This document shows positions 25,261-32,761 of a stretch of DNA of 64,000 nucleotides, piece after piece. The translations under genes and the position numbers were made by a program. How positions within the stretch are numbered: position 1 is the first letter of the stretch; each line of letters starts with the position of its first letter. The stretch is from Poindextera sp041691315. Its GTDB lineage: Bacteria > Pseudomonadota > Alphaproteobacteria > Caulobacterales > Caulobacteraceae. The notes below the pieces were generated by a model. The model was not told where the DNA came from. It saw only the letters and a list, made by a program, of their open reading frames with translations, and ran no database searches. The stretch is from positions 1-64,000 of the forward strand of contig JBEPUW010000013.1 of assembly GCA_041691315.1 (NCBI GenBank). The letters run 5' to 3'.

Positions 25261-25971
25261 TCAGGCCTCGTAGCTGAGCTTCGGGTACCAGTCGGCGCCG
25301 CGGCCTTCCGGGGTGGCGTCCAGCACATTCCACATCGGGCCGGGATCGGGGGCGCCGCGCGGGTCCTGGCCTGGGTCAGCGGTGGTGACCTCGTCCGACC
25401 AGAAGTGGCGGACCGTTCCGTCGCGGCGGGTGAAGATGTTGATGCCGCCGTTCTCCGCCCCGCTGGCGTCGACGGCGAGATAGTCGCGGGAATAGGCCCC
25501 GGTCAGATCGCTGTAGAGCCGCAAGCTCTTCCAGCCGCGTTCGCGCTTCCAGGCCATCAGCTTGTCGATCGGCGAGCGGGCGATGACCACCAGCGAGGCG
25601 CGCTGGTCGATGTCGTCGGCATTGCCGTCCCAGGCGTCGAGCAGGTTGGTGCACATCGGGCAGGGCCGTTCGCGCTGCGGCCCGAACATATAGTGGTAGG
25701 CGACCAGGGTCTGCTTGTCGCCGAACAGCCCGGCCAGGTCGACCTCGCGCCCATCCTCGCCCATGAAGCGGTAATCGCCGGTGACCGGGCCGCCCGGCGG
25801 CAGCGCGCGGCGCTGAGCCGCGACGCGTTCGAGATGCCGGCGCAGTTCGATCTCCTCGGCCAGCAACGCCGTGCGTGCGGCGCGGTAGTCGGCGCTCTCA
25901 TTGGGAAAGCGCACCGGGTTGTCGCGGGCCAGTTCGGTCGCCGGAATCAGGATTTCGGTCTTGGCGTTCAT
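25261..25971 (-). CDS. DUF899 thioredoxin-like family protein
   Basis: A 236-residue protein of the DUF899 family: RRALPPGG, the DLAGLFGDKQTLVAYHYMFG strand and a CPMC pair (RPCPMCTNLLDAWDGN) where thioredoxins have CxxC, then the YSRDYLAVDASG and GTVRHFWSDE blocks. The fold is thioredoxin-like, but the function is unestablished. It lies in a run of redox and glutathione-linked genes. The start matches the usual family beginning and has AGGATC before the ATG. Confidence 0.85.
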   Translation of the reverse strand: MNAKTEILIPATELARDNPVRFPNESADYRAARTALLAEEIELRRHLERVAAQRRALPPGGPVTGDYRFMGEDGREVDLAGLFGDKQTLVAYHYMFGPQRERPCPMCTNLLDAWDGNADDIDQRASLVVIARSPIDKLMAWKRERGWKSLRLYSDLTGAYSRDYLAVDASGAENGGINIFTRRDGTVRHFWSDEVTTADPGQDPRGAPDPGPMWNVLDATPEGRGADWYPKLSYEA

Positions 25972-26004
25972 AGCGGGATCCTCGCTTTACAAAAAGATGG
26001 GTCG

Positions 26005-26655
26005 TCAGGCCGGCGCGTTCTCGCGAAACGGCTGCATCTGGCCTTCCATCGCGCGGCTGAACGCCGGACGGCCGACGCAGCGGGCGCGATAGGCATCGAG
26101 GTTGGCGAACCGCGCCAGCATGCCGCTGTCGACCAGTTCGCGCAGCACCGTGGCCATGACCAGATCGCCGGCGGTGAAGCGGCCTTCCAGATAGTCCTTT
26201 TCGCCTAGCCAGGCGCTTAGCGCGGTCAGCCGCTTGGTCAGCAGCGCCTCGGTCGGCGCACGTTGCGCCTTGGCCCAGGCCGGGTCGGCGTCGGAGTCGG
26301 CGATCTGGATGAAGTTCTGCGCGAACGGCTCGATCGAGTTCAGCGCCGCGACCACCCAGGTGGTCATCCGCGCGCGCCCGGCCTCGTCGCGCGGCGCCAG
26401 GGTCTCGGACAGGGTCGCGATGTGCAGCACGATGGCGCCGGACTCGAACATCTCGACCTTATCGTCCCAATAGGCCGGGACCTGGCCGAAGGGCTGCCAC
26501 TGGCGATAGTCCTCCGAGGCCTGAATCTGCGGGTCGATCAGCGTCACCTCATAGGGCAGGCCGGCCTCCTCCAGCGCCCAGCGGATCCGCAGGTCCCGCA
26601 CATAGCCCTGGGCGAAGGCGGGCACCCAGCGGAAGGCGGTCAGTCGGATGGTCAT
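26005..26655 (-). CDS. Glutathione S-transferase family protein
   Basis: A 216-residue GST. The N-terminal thioredoxin-like lobe runs through the cis-Pro segment FGQVPAYWDD and FESGAIVLHIA (glutathione gamma-glutamyl binding), followed by an all-helical lobe with GRFTAGDLVMATVLREL. The frame is open to 26778, but the ATG at 26655 overlaps the MarR stop by four bases (ATGA) and begins MTIRLTAFRWVPAFAQGYVRD, a normal GST opening. It is cotranscribed behind the MarR gene and so probably controlled by it. Substrate unknown. Confidence 0.85.
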   Translation of the reverse strand: MTIRLTAFRWVPAFAQGYVRDLRIRWALEEAGLPYEVTLIDPQIQASEDYRQWQPFGQVPAYWDDKVEMFESGAIVLHIATLSETLAPRDEAGRARMTTWVVAALNSIEPFAQNFIQIADSDADPAWAKAQRAPTEALLTKRLTALSAWLGEKDYLEGRFTAGDLVMATVLRELVDSGMLARFANLDAYRARCVGRPAFSRAMEGQMQPFRENAPA

Positions 26656-27137
26656 GCGGTCTCCGGAGTGTCGCAAAGCGCTGGCGCGGGCGCGGACAGG
26701 GCGAGCAGATCGCGCCGCAGCCGCGCCGGATCGGCGCCGTCGAGCTCCGCCTCCAGGGCCGCATGGGTGCGTGTCCAATGCGGCAGGGCGGTGGCCAGCC
26801 GGGCGCGGCCCTCGGCCGTGAGCGCGATGCGGCGCACGCGGCTGTCGCCGGCGTCGGCGCCGATTTCGGCCAGGCCCCGCCGCACCAGCGGCTTCAGCGC
26901 GGCGGTCAGCGTGGTGCGGTCGGCGCCCAGCAGGACGGCGACCTCGCTGATCGGCGCCGGTTCCGGCCGGTTCAGCGCCATCAGCAGCGAGAACTGGCCG
27001 TTGGTCAGGCCCGCCGGGCGCAGGGCGTCATCGAAACGCCGCGCCAGGGCTCGCGCCGCCCGCTGGGTATGCAGGCACAGACAGGCGTCGCGCACATGGG
27101 CGGTGGTCTCGAACGGGATGGCGGGCGAGGCGGGCAC
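26652..27137 (-). CDS. MarR family transcriptional regulator
   Basis: A 161-residue winged-helix regulator: N-terminal dimerisation helices, then the recognition region ISEVAVLLGADRTTLTAALKPLVRRGL and the wing ADAGDSRVRRIALT. MarR proteins usually repress their own operon and a divergent gene, and release on phenolic or electrophilic ligands or cysteine oxidation; two cysteines lie near residue 19. The start is GTG. A 20-bp palindrome lies just upstream, between this gene and a divergent YghU-like GST gene, and the GST downstream is translationally coupled. Confidence 0.85.
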   Translation of the reverse strand: MPASPAIPFETTAHVRDACLCLHTQRAARALARRFDDALRPAGLTNGQFSLLMALNRPEPAPISEVAVLLGADRTTLTAALKPLVRRGLAEIGADAGDSRVRRIALTAEGRARLATALPHWTRTHAALEAELDGADPARLRRDLLALSAPAPALCDTPETA

Positions 27138-27144
27138 GCCGCTC

Positions 27145-27164
27145 TTATGTTGATATCAACCTAA
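27145..27164. promoter_or_regulatory. Probable MarR operator palindrome
   Basis: A 20-bp dyad matching at 9 of 10 positions per half, centred on the perfect 12-bp GTTGATATCAAC (27149-27160). It begins eight bases upstream of the marR GTG, in the divergent gap with the YghU-like gene. Size, symmetry and AT content fit MarR operators; binding is inferred. Confidence 0.65.
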
Positions 27165-27279
27165 CAAGTCAAACGCCTCTTTCGCCTTGCCGGACGGCTG
27201 CGTGACTCGCCAAATGCTCTCCGACCGCCCAAATCCATGCACGCACCCAAGTCCGCGTGCCCCATCAGGAGCCCAAGCC

Positions 27280-28155
27280 ATGACCGACACCGCCGAATAC
27301 GTCCCGCCCGCGGTCTGGACCTGGAACAAGGACAGCGGCGGCCGGTTCGCCAACATCAACCGGCCGATCGCCGGCCCCACCCACGACAAGGTGCTGCCGG
27401 TCGGCCGCCATCCCTTGCAGCTCTATTCGCTGGCGACCCCGAACGGCATCAAGGTCACCATCATGCTGGAAGAGCTGCTGGCGGCCGGCCACAGCGGCGC
27501 GGAATACGACGCCTGGCTGATCATGATCGGCGGCGACCAGTTCGGCTCGGGCTTCGTCGAGGTCAATCCCAACTCCAAGATCCCGGCGCTGATGGACCGC
27601 AGCGGGCCGGAGCCGGTCCGGGTCTTCGAATCCGGCGCCATCCTGGTGCACCTGGCCGAGAAATTCGGCGCCTTCCTGCCCACCGAGCCCGGGCCGCGCG
27701 CCGAGTGCCTGTCCTGGCTGTTCTGGCAGATGGGCTCGGCGCCTTATCTCGGCGGCGGTTTCGGCCACTTCTACGCCTATGCGCCGATGAAGATCGAATA
27801 CGCCATCGACCGCTTCGCCATGGAGGTGAAGCGCCAGCTGGACGTGCTCGACCGGCGGCTGGCCGAGAGCCCCTATCTGGCCGGCGACGACTATACGATC
27901 GCCGACATGGCGGTCTGGCCCTGGTACGGCGGCATGGCCAACGGGGTCATGTACGGCGGCGGTGAGTTCCTGCAGGTGCAGGACTACAAGAACCTGCAAC
28001 GCTGGACCAAGACCATCGGCGAACGGCCGGCGGTCAAGCGCGGGCGCATGGTCAACGCCGCCTGGGGCGAGCCTTCCGCCCAGCTGCGCGAACGCCACGA
28101 GGCCAGCGACTTCGAGACCAAGACCCAGGACAAGCTGGAGCCGGCGGCGGGTTGA
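27280..28155 (+). CDS. yghU: YghU-like glutathione S-transferase (disulfide-bond oxidoreductase)
   Basis: A 291-residue GST of the Nu class (YghU/YfcG). The long N-terminal extension (YVPPAVWTWNKDSGGRFANINRP) and LYSLATPNGIKVTIMLEEL opening are characteristic; Thr/Asn of TPNG replaces the usual catalytic Tyr/Ser. NPNSKIPAL and FESGAILVHLAEKFG bind glutathione; GGGFGHFYAYAP is another family block. The E. coli protein reduces disulfides with two bound glutathiones. GGAG precedes the ATG at 27280; the frame is open 31 codons earlier but without such a site. It is divergent from marR and shares its operator region. Confidence 0.92.
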   Translation: MTDTAEYVPPAVWTWNKDSGGRFANINRPIAGPTHDKVLPVGRHPLQLYSLATPNGIKVTIMLEELLAAGHSGAEYDAWLIMIGGDQFGSGFVEVNPNSKIPALMDRSGPEPVRVFESGAILVHLAEKFGAFLPTEPGPRAECLSWLFWQMGSAPYLGGGFGHFYAYAPMKIEYAIDRFAMEVKRQLDVLDRRLAESPYLAGDDYTIADMAVWPWYGGMANGVMYGGGEFLQVQDYKNLQRWTKTIGERPAVKRGRMVNAAWGEPSAQLRERHEASDFETKTQDKLEPAAG

Positions 28156-28228
28156 GCGGTCCGGCGCGCGCGGGGCTTGCCGCCGCGCCGGGGCACCCTA
28201 GATTCGTCCAGAGGCGACAGAGGCGCAC

Positions 28229-29206
28229 ATGACATCACCGTTCGACGAGTTTGAGGTTGAAAAGGAACTGCGGCCGCAGGCGCGGGGCCTGGCCTTCGAT
28301 CTCGATCAGGCGCTGGACTCGCTGGTCGTCCTGCAGGCGCGGGTGCCGGCGGATGCCTTCACCGCCAAGACCCTCGGATCGGAGCGCTGGGGCAACGGCA
28401 TCGTCATCGGGACCAACGGCCTGGTCCTGACCATCGGCTATCTGATCACCGAGGCCGACGACGTCACCCTGACCGCCAACGATGGCCGCCGGGTCTCCGC
28501 CCACGTGCTCGGCTATGACCAGGTGAGCGGCTTCGGCCTAGTTCACGCGCTGGAGCCGCTGAACCTGCCGGCCCTCCCGCTGGGCGACTCGCGCCGCCTG
28601 CAGGCCGGCGACCCGATCATCCTGGCCGGCGGCGGCGGCATCGCCCACGCCATCGCCGGGCGCGTGCTGGCCCGGCAGCCCTTCGCGGGCTACTGGGAAT
28701 ACAAGCTCGACGAAGCGATCTTCACCGGCCCCGGCCATCCGCACTGGAACGGCGCCGCGCTGATCGGCCCGACCGGCGCGCTGATGGGCGTCGGCTCGCT
28801 GCAGATGCAGCAGGAGACGGCCGACGGCAGCGTCTCGATCATCAACATGTCGGTGCCGATCGAACTCCTGCCGCCGATCCTGGAGGACCTGTCGCGCGGG
28901 CGGCAGGTGCATCCGCCGCGGCCCTGGCTTGGGGTCCTGTCGCGGGACGCCGGCGCCCATGTCGTGGTGATGGACGTCTCCGACGGCGGCCCGGCGGATC
29001 GCGCCGAGGTGCGGCCCGGCGACGTCATCCTGGCCGTGGCCGGCCAGCCGGTCGCCAGCCTTGCCGACTTCTACACCAGGCTCTGGGCGCTGGGTCCCGC
29101 CGGCGTTGTCGCCCCGCTGCGCCTGAAGCGGGAGGGCGACATCTTTGACGTCGACATCCGCACCGTCGACCGCGCCTCGCGGCTGAAGAAGCGGCGTTTC
29201 AACTGA
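28229..29206 (+). CDS. HtrA/DegP-like PDZ protein lacking the catalytic triad
   Basis: A 325-residue protein with a chymotrypsin-like HtrA domain (about 25-225) and one C-terminal PDZ domain (about 232-310, GGPADRAEVRPGDVILAVAGQPV). In the protease domain the catalytic positions are lost: the His loop reads VLTIGYLIT instead of TNxHV, the Asp loop reads DQVSGFGLV, and the GNSGG motif is replaced by HWNGAALIG. It therefore cannot be a serine protease by the usual mechanism and may be a substrate-binding or scaffold pseudoprotease. No signal peptide is evident, so it appears cytosolic. Confidence 0.8.
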   Translation: MTSPFDEFEVEKELRPQARGLAFDLDQALDSLVVLQARVPADAFTAKTLGSERWGNGIVIGTNGLVLTIGYLITEADDVTLTANDGRRVSAHVLGYDQVSGFGLVHALEPLNLPALPLGDSRRLQAGDPIILAGGGGIAHAIAGRVLARQPFAGYWEYKLDEAIFTGPGHPHWNGAALIGPTGALMGVGSLQMQQETADGSVSIINMSVPIELLPPILEDLSRGRQVHPPRPWLGVLSRDAGAHVVVMDVSDGGPADRAEVRPGDVILAVAGQPVASLADFYTRLWALGPAGVVAPLRLKREGDIFDVDIRTVDRASRLKKRRFN

Positions 29207-29266
29207 GACGGCCGGCCAGCCGGGTCGAGACCTGCGGACGCGGCCTTGCCCATCCTGGCTTTAAAG

Positions 29267-29638
29267 TCAGGACGGCTTCACACACTCGAACGACGCCGCC
29301 CAGGTGACCGTCACCTCGGCCTCCCAACCCGCGCTGGCGGGGACCTGTGGCTTGATGGCGACGACCACCTCGACAAGATCGTCCTGCTTGTCGTTCTGCT
29401 TATGAGCACAGTCGTGCGTCTCGTCCTTGACCGGGCAATGCAGGGCGAGGAAATCAACCCTCTCGCCTCTTGCCTTGTTTCGCCCGGCTGCCAAGGTTTT
29501 ATCCAGCACAGCTCCAGCGCTCTCCGCCTTGGCTCCCACATATTTCGCTCTGACGGATACCCTGTCGGAATTTACCCCGCAGACGACATCCTTCTGGAGT
29601 TTCGGGGCCGTGTCATTGGTTACAATCGGATCAGCCAT
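29267..29638 (-). CDS. Hypothetical protein
   Basis: A 123-residue protein I do not recognise. It has no signal peptide or membrane segment and contains four cysteines and a Lys/Asp-rich middle (about 75-90). It begins MADPIVTNDTAPKLQKDVVC. GGGAG eight bases before the ATG supports the start; the frame is open further upstream to 29764 without such a site. Base composition is lower in GC than its neighbours, suggesting recent acquisition. It lies alone, convergent with the HtrA-like gene. Confidence 0.55.
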   Translation of the reverse strand: MADPIVTNDTAPKLQKDVVCGVNSDRVSVRAKYVGAKAESAGAVLDKTLAAGRNKARGERVDFLALHCPVKDETHDCAHKQNDKQDDLVEVVVAIKPQVPASAGWEAEVTVTWAASFECVKPS

Positions 29639-29938
29639 CTCAGCTCTCCCTTCAATCCAATGTTGCTTCTTACCGAAGTGGATTTGACTTACGGCAACAC
29701 GCGGCCGCCATGCGGCCTCTGCACCCCTCTCGTCTGGCGACCTGCCAAGTCCGAGAGTCGTCAAAAAAGGACCCGTGAGGCGGGCTCACCTTATGCCGCC
29801 CCCTGACTGGCCAAAGTTTCCGCCCATCCCGCCCGATGCGCAACTCTCGAAACCCGCCGCATCCCTGCCGCGCTTTTCCTCCGGCGGTCGCAGCCGCGGC
29901 GGCGTGCGTTCCGCGGCCCGACCCGCTAGAGTTCCCGG
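29639..29938. other. 300-base gap between divergent genes
   Basis: No gene seen. It separates the hypothetical gene (minus strand) from the ferritin-like/CDGSH gene (plus strand) and should hold promoters for both. The sequence is less GC-rich near 29640-29700; no clear palindrome or RNA gene was found. Confidence 0.4.
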
Positions 29939-31954
29939 ATGCATCACGCCGACATCGTCATCCAGGATCGCGAGGAGCTGTTCTTCCTGCTGTGCGAGGC
30001 CGCCGAGTTCGAGCACGCGGTGATGTGCAGCTATCTCTACGCCATGTGGAGCTTGAAGCGGGACGTGAGCGAAGGCGTGACCGCCGACGAGCTGGCGGCG
30101 ATCGAGCGGTGGCGGCGGTCGCTCAGGCAGGTGGCGCTGGAGGAGATGCTGCACCTGTCGCTGGTCAATAACCTGCTGGCCGCCACGGGGTCGGCGCCGC
30201 AGCTGTGGCGGCCGGCGTTTCCGGTCAGCCCCGGTTATTTTCCGGCCAATGTGGTCATGCGGCTCTCACCCTTCAGCCGCCGCACCCTCGACCACTTCAT
30301 GTATATCGAGCGGCCGGAAGGCGTCGAGCTGGTGGACGGCGCCGGCTTCGACCACCCGACCCACCACGTCCGGCCTTCCAGGCCCGACCTGCTGACGCCG
30401 ACGCCGCGCGACTATGCCAGCCAGGGCCAGCTCTATCACCGCATCCTGCGCGGCCTGGCCGATCTGGTCGACCAGATCGGCGAGGAGAACGTCTTCGTCG
30501 GCCACGACCAGGCCCAGGTCGGCCGCGCCGAGATCGGCATGCCCGGCCTGTTCAACATCACCGATCTGGCCTCGGCCCGCCGCGCGATCGAAGAGATCGT
30601 CGAGCAGGGCGAGGGCGCGCCGGCGCACCAGGCGGCCTCGCACTTCCAGCGCTTTTCGGCGATCCGCGAGGAGCTGGAGGCCCTGCTGCAGACGCGGCCG
30701 GACTTCGAGCCCGCCCGGCCGGTGGTGGAGAACCCCTGCCTCGACAGCGAAGCCGGATCGTCGGACCTGAGCCAGATCTGCGACCCGGTCACCGCCAAGG
30801 TCGTCGATTTGGGCAACGCCCTCTATGCGCTCTTGATGCGCACCTACGCCCAGGTGTTCTCGCCCGCGCCGCTGCCGCGCGAACTGCGCGTCGAACTCTC
30901 CGCGGCGGCCACCGAGTTGATGTACGCGATGAGCTTCGTCGGCGAGGCGGCGACCAGCCTGCCAGCCGGGATACTCAGCCTCGGCGGCACGGCCGGCCTC
31001 ACCTTCGCGCTGCCGATCGCGTCGGGCCAGCTGGTGCAGCGCTGCGCCGCGCAGATCCTCAGCGAGCGCACCCGCGAACTGGCCACGGCGGCCGGCCAGT
31101 TGGAAGCGAGTGCGCCGCTGGCCGGGCTCAGCGGCAAGCTGACCGCCCTGGCTGACCGTTTCGCCGGCCTGCATGAGCGGTTCGAGACCCACCTGACCCT
31201 GGCGGTCGACGCCGTGGCCAACATCCGCGCCCCGGCCGCGCCGCCGCCGAGCCCGCCGGTGAACGCGGCCCTCGCCGGGGACGATCCGAACGTGGCCTCG
31301 ACGCCCGAGATCACGCTGCGCTTTGACTCTGCGCGCTGCATCCATTCGCGCCACTGCGTGCTGGGCGCCCCCGGCGTCTTTCTGGCCAACGTCAAGGGGC
31401 CGTGGCTGCATCCCGAGAGCGTGTCGGTGGAGCGCTGCGGCGAGATCGCCCGCGACTGTCCGTCCGGCGCCATCACCTACGAGCGCCACGACGGTGGGGC
31501 GCAGGAGACGCCGCCGGCCGTCAATGTGCTGAGCGTGCGCGAGAACGGACCCTATGCCGTGCATGCCCAGATCGAACTGGCGGGACAGGCCGCGATGTTC
31601 CGCGCCACGCTTTGCCGGTGCGGCAAGTCGGCCAACAAACCCTTCTGCGACAACAGCCACCGCGCCGCCGGGTTCGCGGCTACCGGTGAACCCCCGACCG
31701 TGGAGTCCGATCCGCTCGACGCCCGCGATGGCGCGTTGACGATCACGCCGGTGGTGGACGGGCCGCTGCAGATCAACGGCGCCCTGGAAATCTGCTCGGG
31801 CACCGGCCGGACGCTGAACCGGGTCGAGAACACGCGCCTCTGCCGCTGCGGCGCGTCCGGAACCAAGCCCTTCTGCGACGGTTCGCACGCCCGGATCGGC
31901 TTCCGCTCGGAGAACCCGGCCGCCGCGACCTCGGCGGCGCGTCCGACTGTCTGA
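29939..31954 (+). CDS. Ferritin-like domain fused to a divergent ferredoxin domain and two CDGSH iron-sulfur motifs
   Basis: A 671-residue multidomain protein. Residues about 1-230: ferritin-like (iminophenyl-pyruvate dimer synthase/VioB-type) with EFEHAVMCSYLYAMWSLK and VALEEMLHLSLVNNLL, the helix pair carrying Glu/His di-iron ligands. Residues about 460-520: a Fer4_19-like domain with CIHSRHCVLGAPGVF and RDCPSGAI. Then two CDGSH-type sites, CRCGKSANKPFCDNSH and CRCGASGTKPFCDGSH, each with the 3Cys-1His ligand set for a 2Fe-2S cluster. A redox enzyme moving electrons between clusters and a di-iron centre is suggested; no reaction is known. No signal peptide. Confidence 0.8.
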   Translation: MHHADIVIQDREELFFLLCEAAEFEHAVMCSYLYAMWSLKRDVSEGVTADELAAIERWRRSLRQVALEEMLHLSLVNNLLAATGSAPQLWRPAFPVSPGYFPANVVMRLSPFSRRTLDHFMYIERPEGVELVDGAGFDHPTHHVRPSRPDLLTPTPRDYASQGQLYHRILRGLADLVDQIGEENVFVGHDQAQVGRAEIGMPGLFNITDLASARRAIEEIVEQGEGAPAHQAASHFQRFSAIREELEALLQTRPDFEPARPVVENPCLDSEAGSSDLSQICDPVTAKVVDLGNALYALLMRTYAQVFSPAPLPRELRVELSAAATELMYAMSFVGEAATSLPAGILSLGGTAGLTFALPIASGQLVQRCAAQILSERTRELATAAGQLEASAPLAGLSGKLTALADRFAGLHERFETHLTLAVDAVANIRAPAAPPPSPPVNAALAGDDPNVASTPEITLRFDSARCIHSRHCVLGAPGVFLANVKGPWLHPESVSVERCGEIARDCPSGAITYERHDGGAQETPPAVNVLSVRENGPYAVHAQIELAGQAAMFRATLCRCGKSANKPFCDNSHRAAGFAATGEPPTVESDPLDARDGALTITPVVDGPLQINGALEICSGTGRTLNRVENTRLCRCGASGTKPFCDGSHARIGFRSENPAAATSAARPTV

Positions 31955-31958
31955 GCCG

Positions 31959-32720
31959 TCAGCCGCCGCCGTTGATGTTGATCTTCTGGCCGTTGGCGTA
32001 TGGGTTCGCCGACGAGACCAGCCAGGTGACCGCGCTGGCGACGTCCTCGGGCGTGCTGACCCGGCCGAAGGGCGATCGGGCGTCGAGGTCGTGGATGTCC
32101 TCGATTCCTGATGTGGCGCGCGTCAGGCGCTTGCCCATCTCAGTGACCGTGAGGCTGGGGGCGACGATGTTGCAGCGGATGCCGTGCTGGCGCTCCTCCT
32201 TGGCGATCGTCAGCGCCAGGGCCTCCATGGCCGCCTTGCCCATGTTGTAGGGGCCGCCGCGGGCGCCCATGCCGAGAGTCGCGACCGACGAGATCATGAT
32301 GATGTCGCCGCGGCCTTCCTTGCGCAGGTGCGGGATGGCGAGCTTGCTCAAATAGTGCGGACCGAAGGCGTGGATGCGCACCACGCGCTCCATCTCGGCC
32401 GGATCGGTGTCCGCCACCGACTGGCCGCGGCTGGCGATGCCGGCGTTGTTGACCAGGATGCCGATGCCGCCGAAGTCCTTCACCACCTCGGCCACCATGG
32501 CCTCGTCCTCGTCCCAATTCTCCACCGAGGCGGCATAGGCCTTGGCCTTGCGGCCCATCGCCTCGATCTCGCCCACCGTCTCGGCAGCGGCGTCGGCATC
32601 CTTGCGGTAGTTGACCGCCACGTCCGCGCCGGCCTCGGCGAGGGACAGCGCAATGGCCTTGCCGATGCCGCGACTGGCGCCGGTGACGAGGGCGGTGCGC
32701 CCGGAGAGGTCGATCTTCAT
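31959..32720 (-). CDS. SDR family oxidoreductase (FabG-like)
   Basis: A 253-residue classical SDR. NADP-site TGASRGIGKAIAL, the NNAG motif, ISSVATLGMGARGGPYNMGKAAMEAL with catalytic Ser, Tyr and Lys (YNMGK), and C-terminal NPYANGQKININGGG. It resembles 3-oxoacyl-ACP reductases and related hydroxyacyl or alcohol dehydrogenases; the substrate cannot be told. It lies 41 bases downstream of hpnN on the same strand with the same direction, so cotranscription with the hopanoid transporter is possible. Confidence 0.88.
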   Translation of the reverse strand: MKIDLSGRTALVTGASRGIGKAIALSLAEAGADVAVNYRKDADAAAETVGEIEAMGRKAKAYAASVENWDEDEAMVAEVVKDFGGIGILVNNAGIASRGQSVADTDPAEMERVVRIHAFGPHYLSKLAIPHLRKEGRGDIIMISSVATLGMGARGGPYNMGKAAMEALALTIAKEERQHGIRCNIVAPSLTVTEMGKRLTRATSGIEDIHDLDARSPFGRVSTPEDVASAVTWLVSSANPYANGQKININGGG

Positions 32721-32761
32721 GGTCGTGGAGTCCTGACTGAACTTGTTCGCGAGGACGACGC

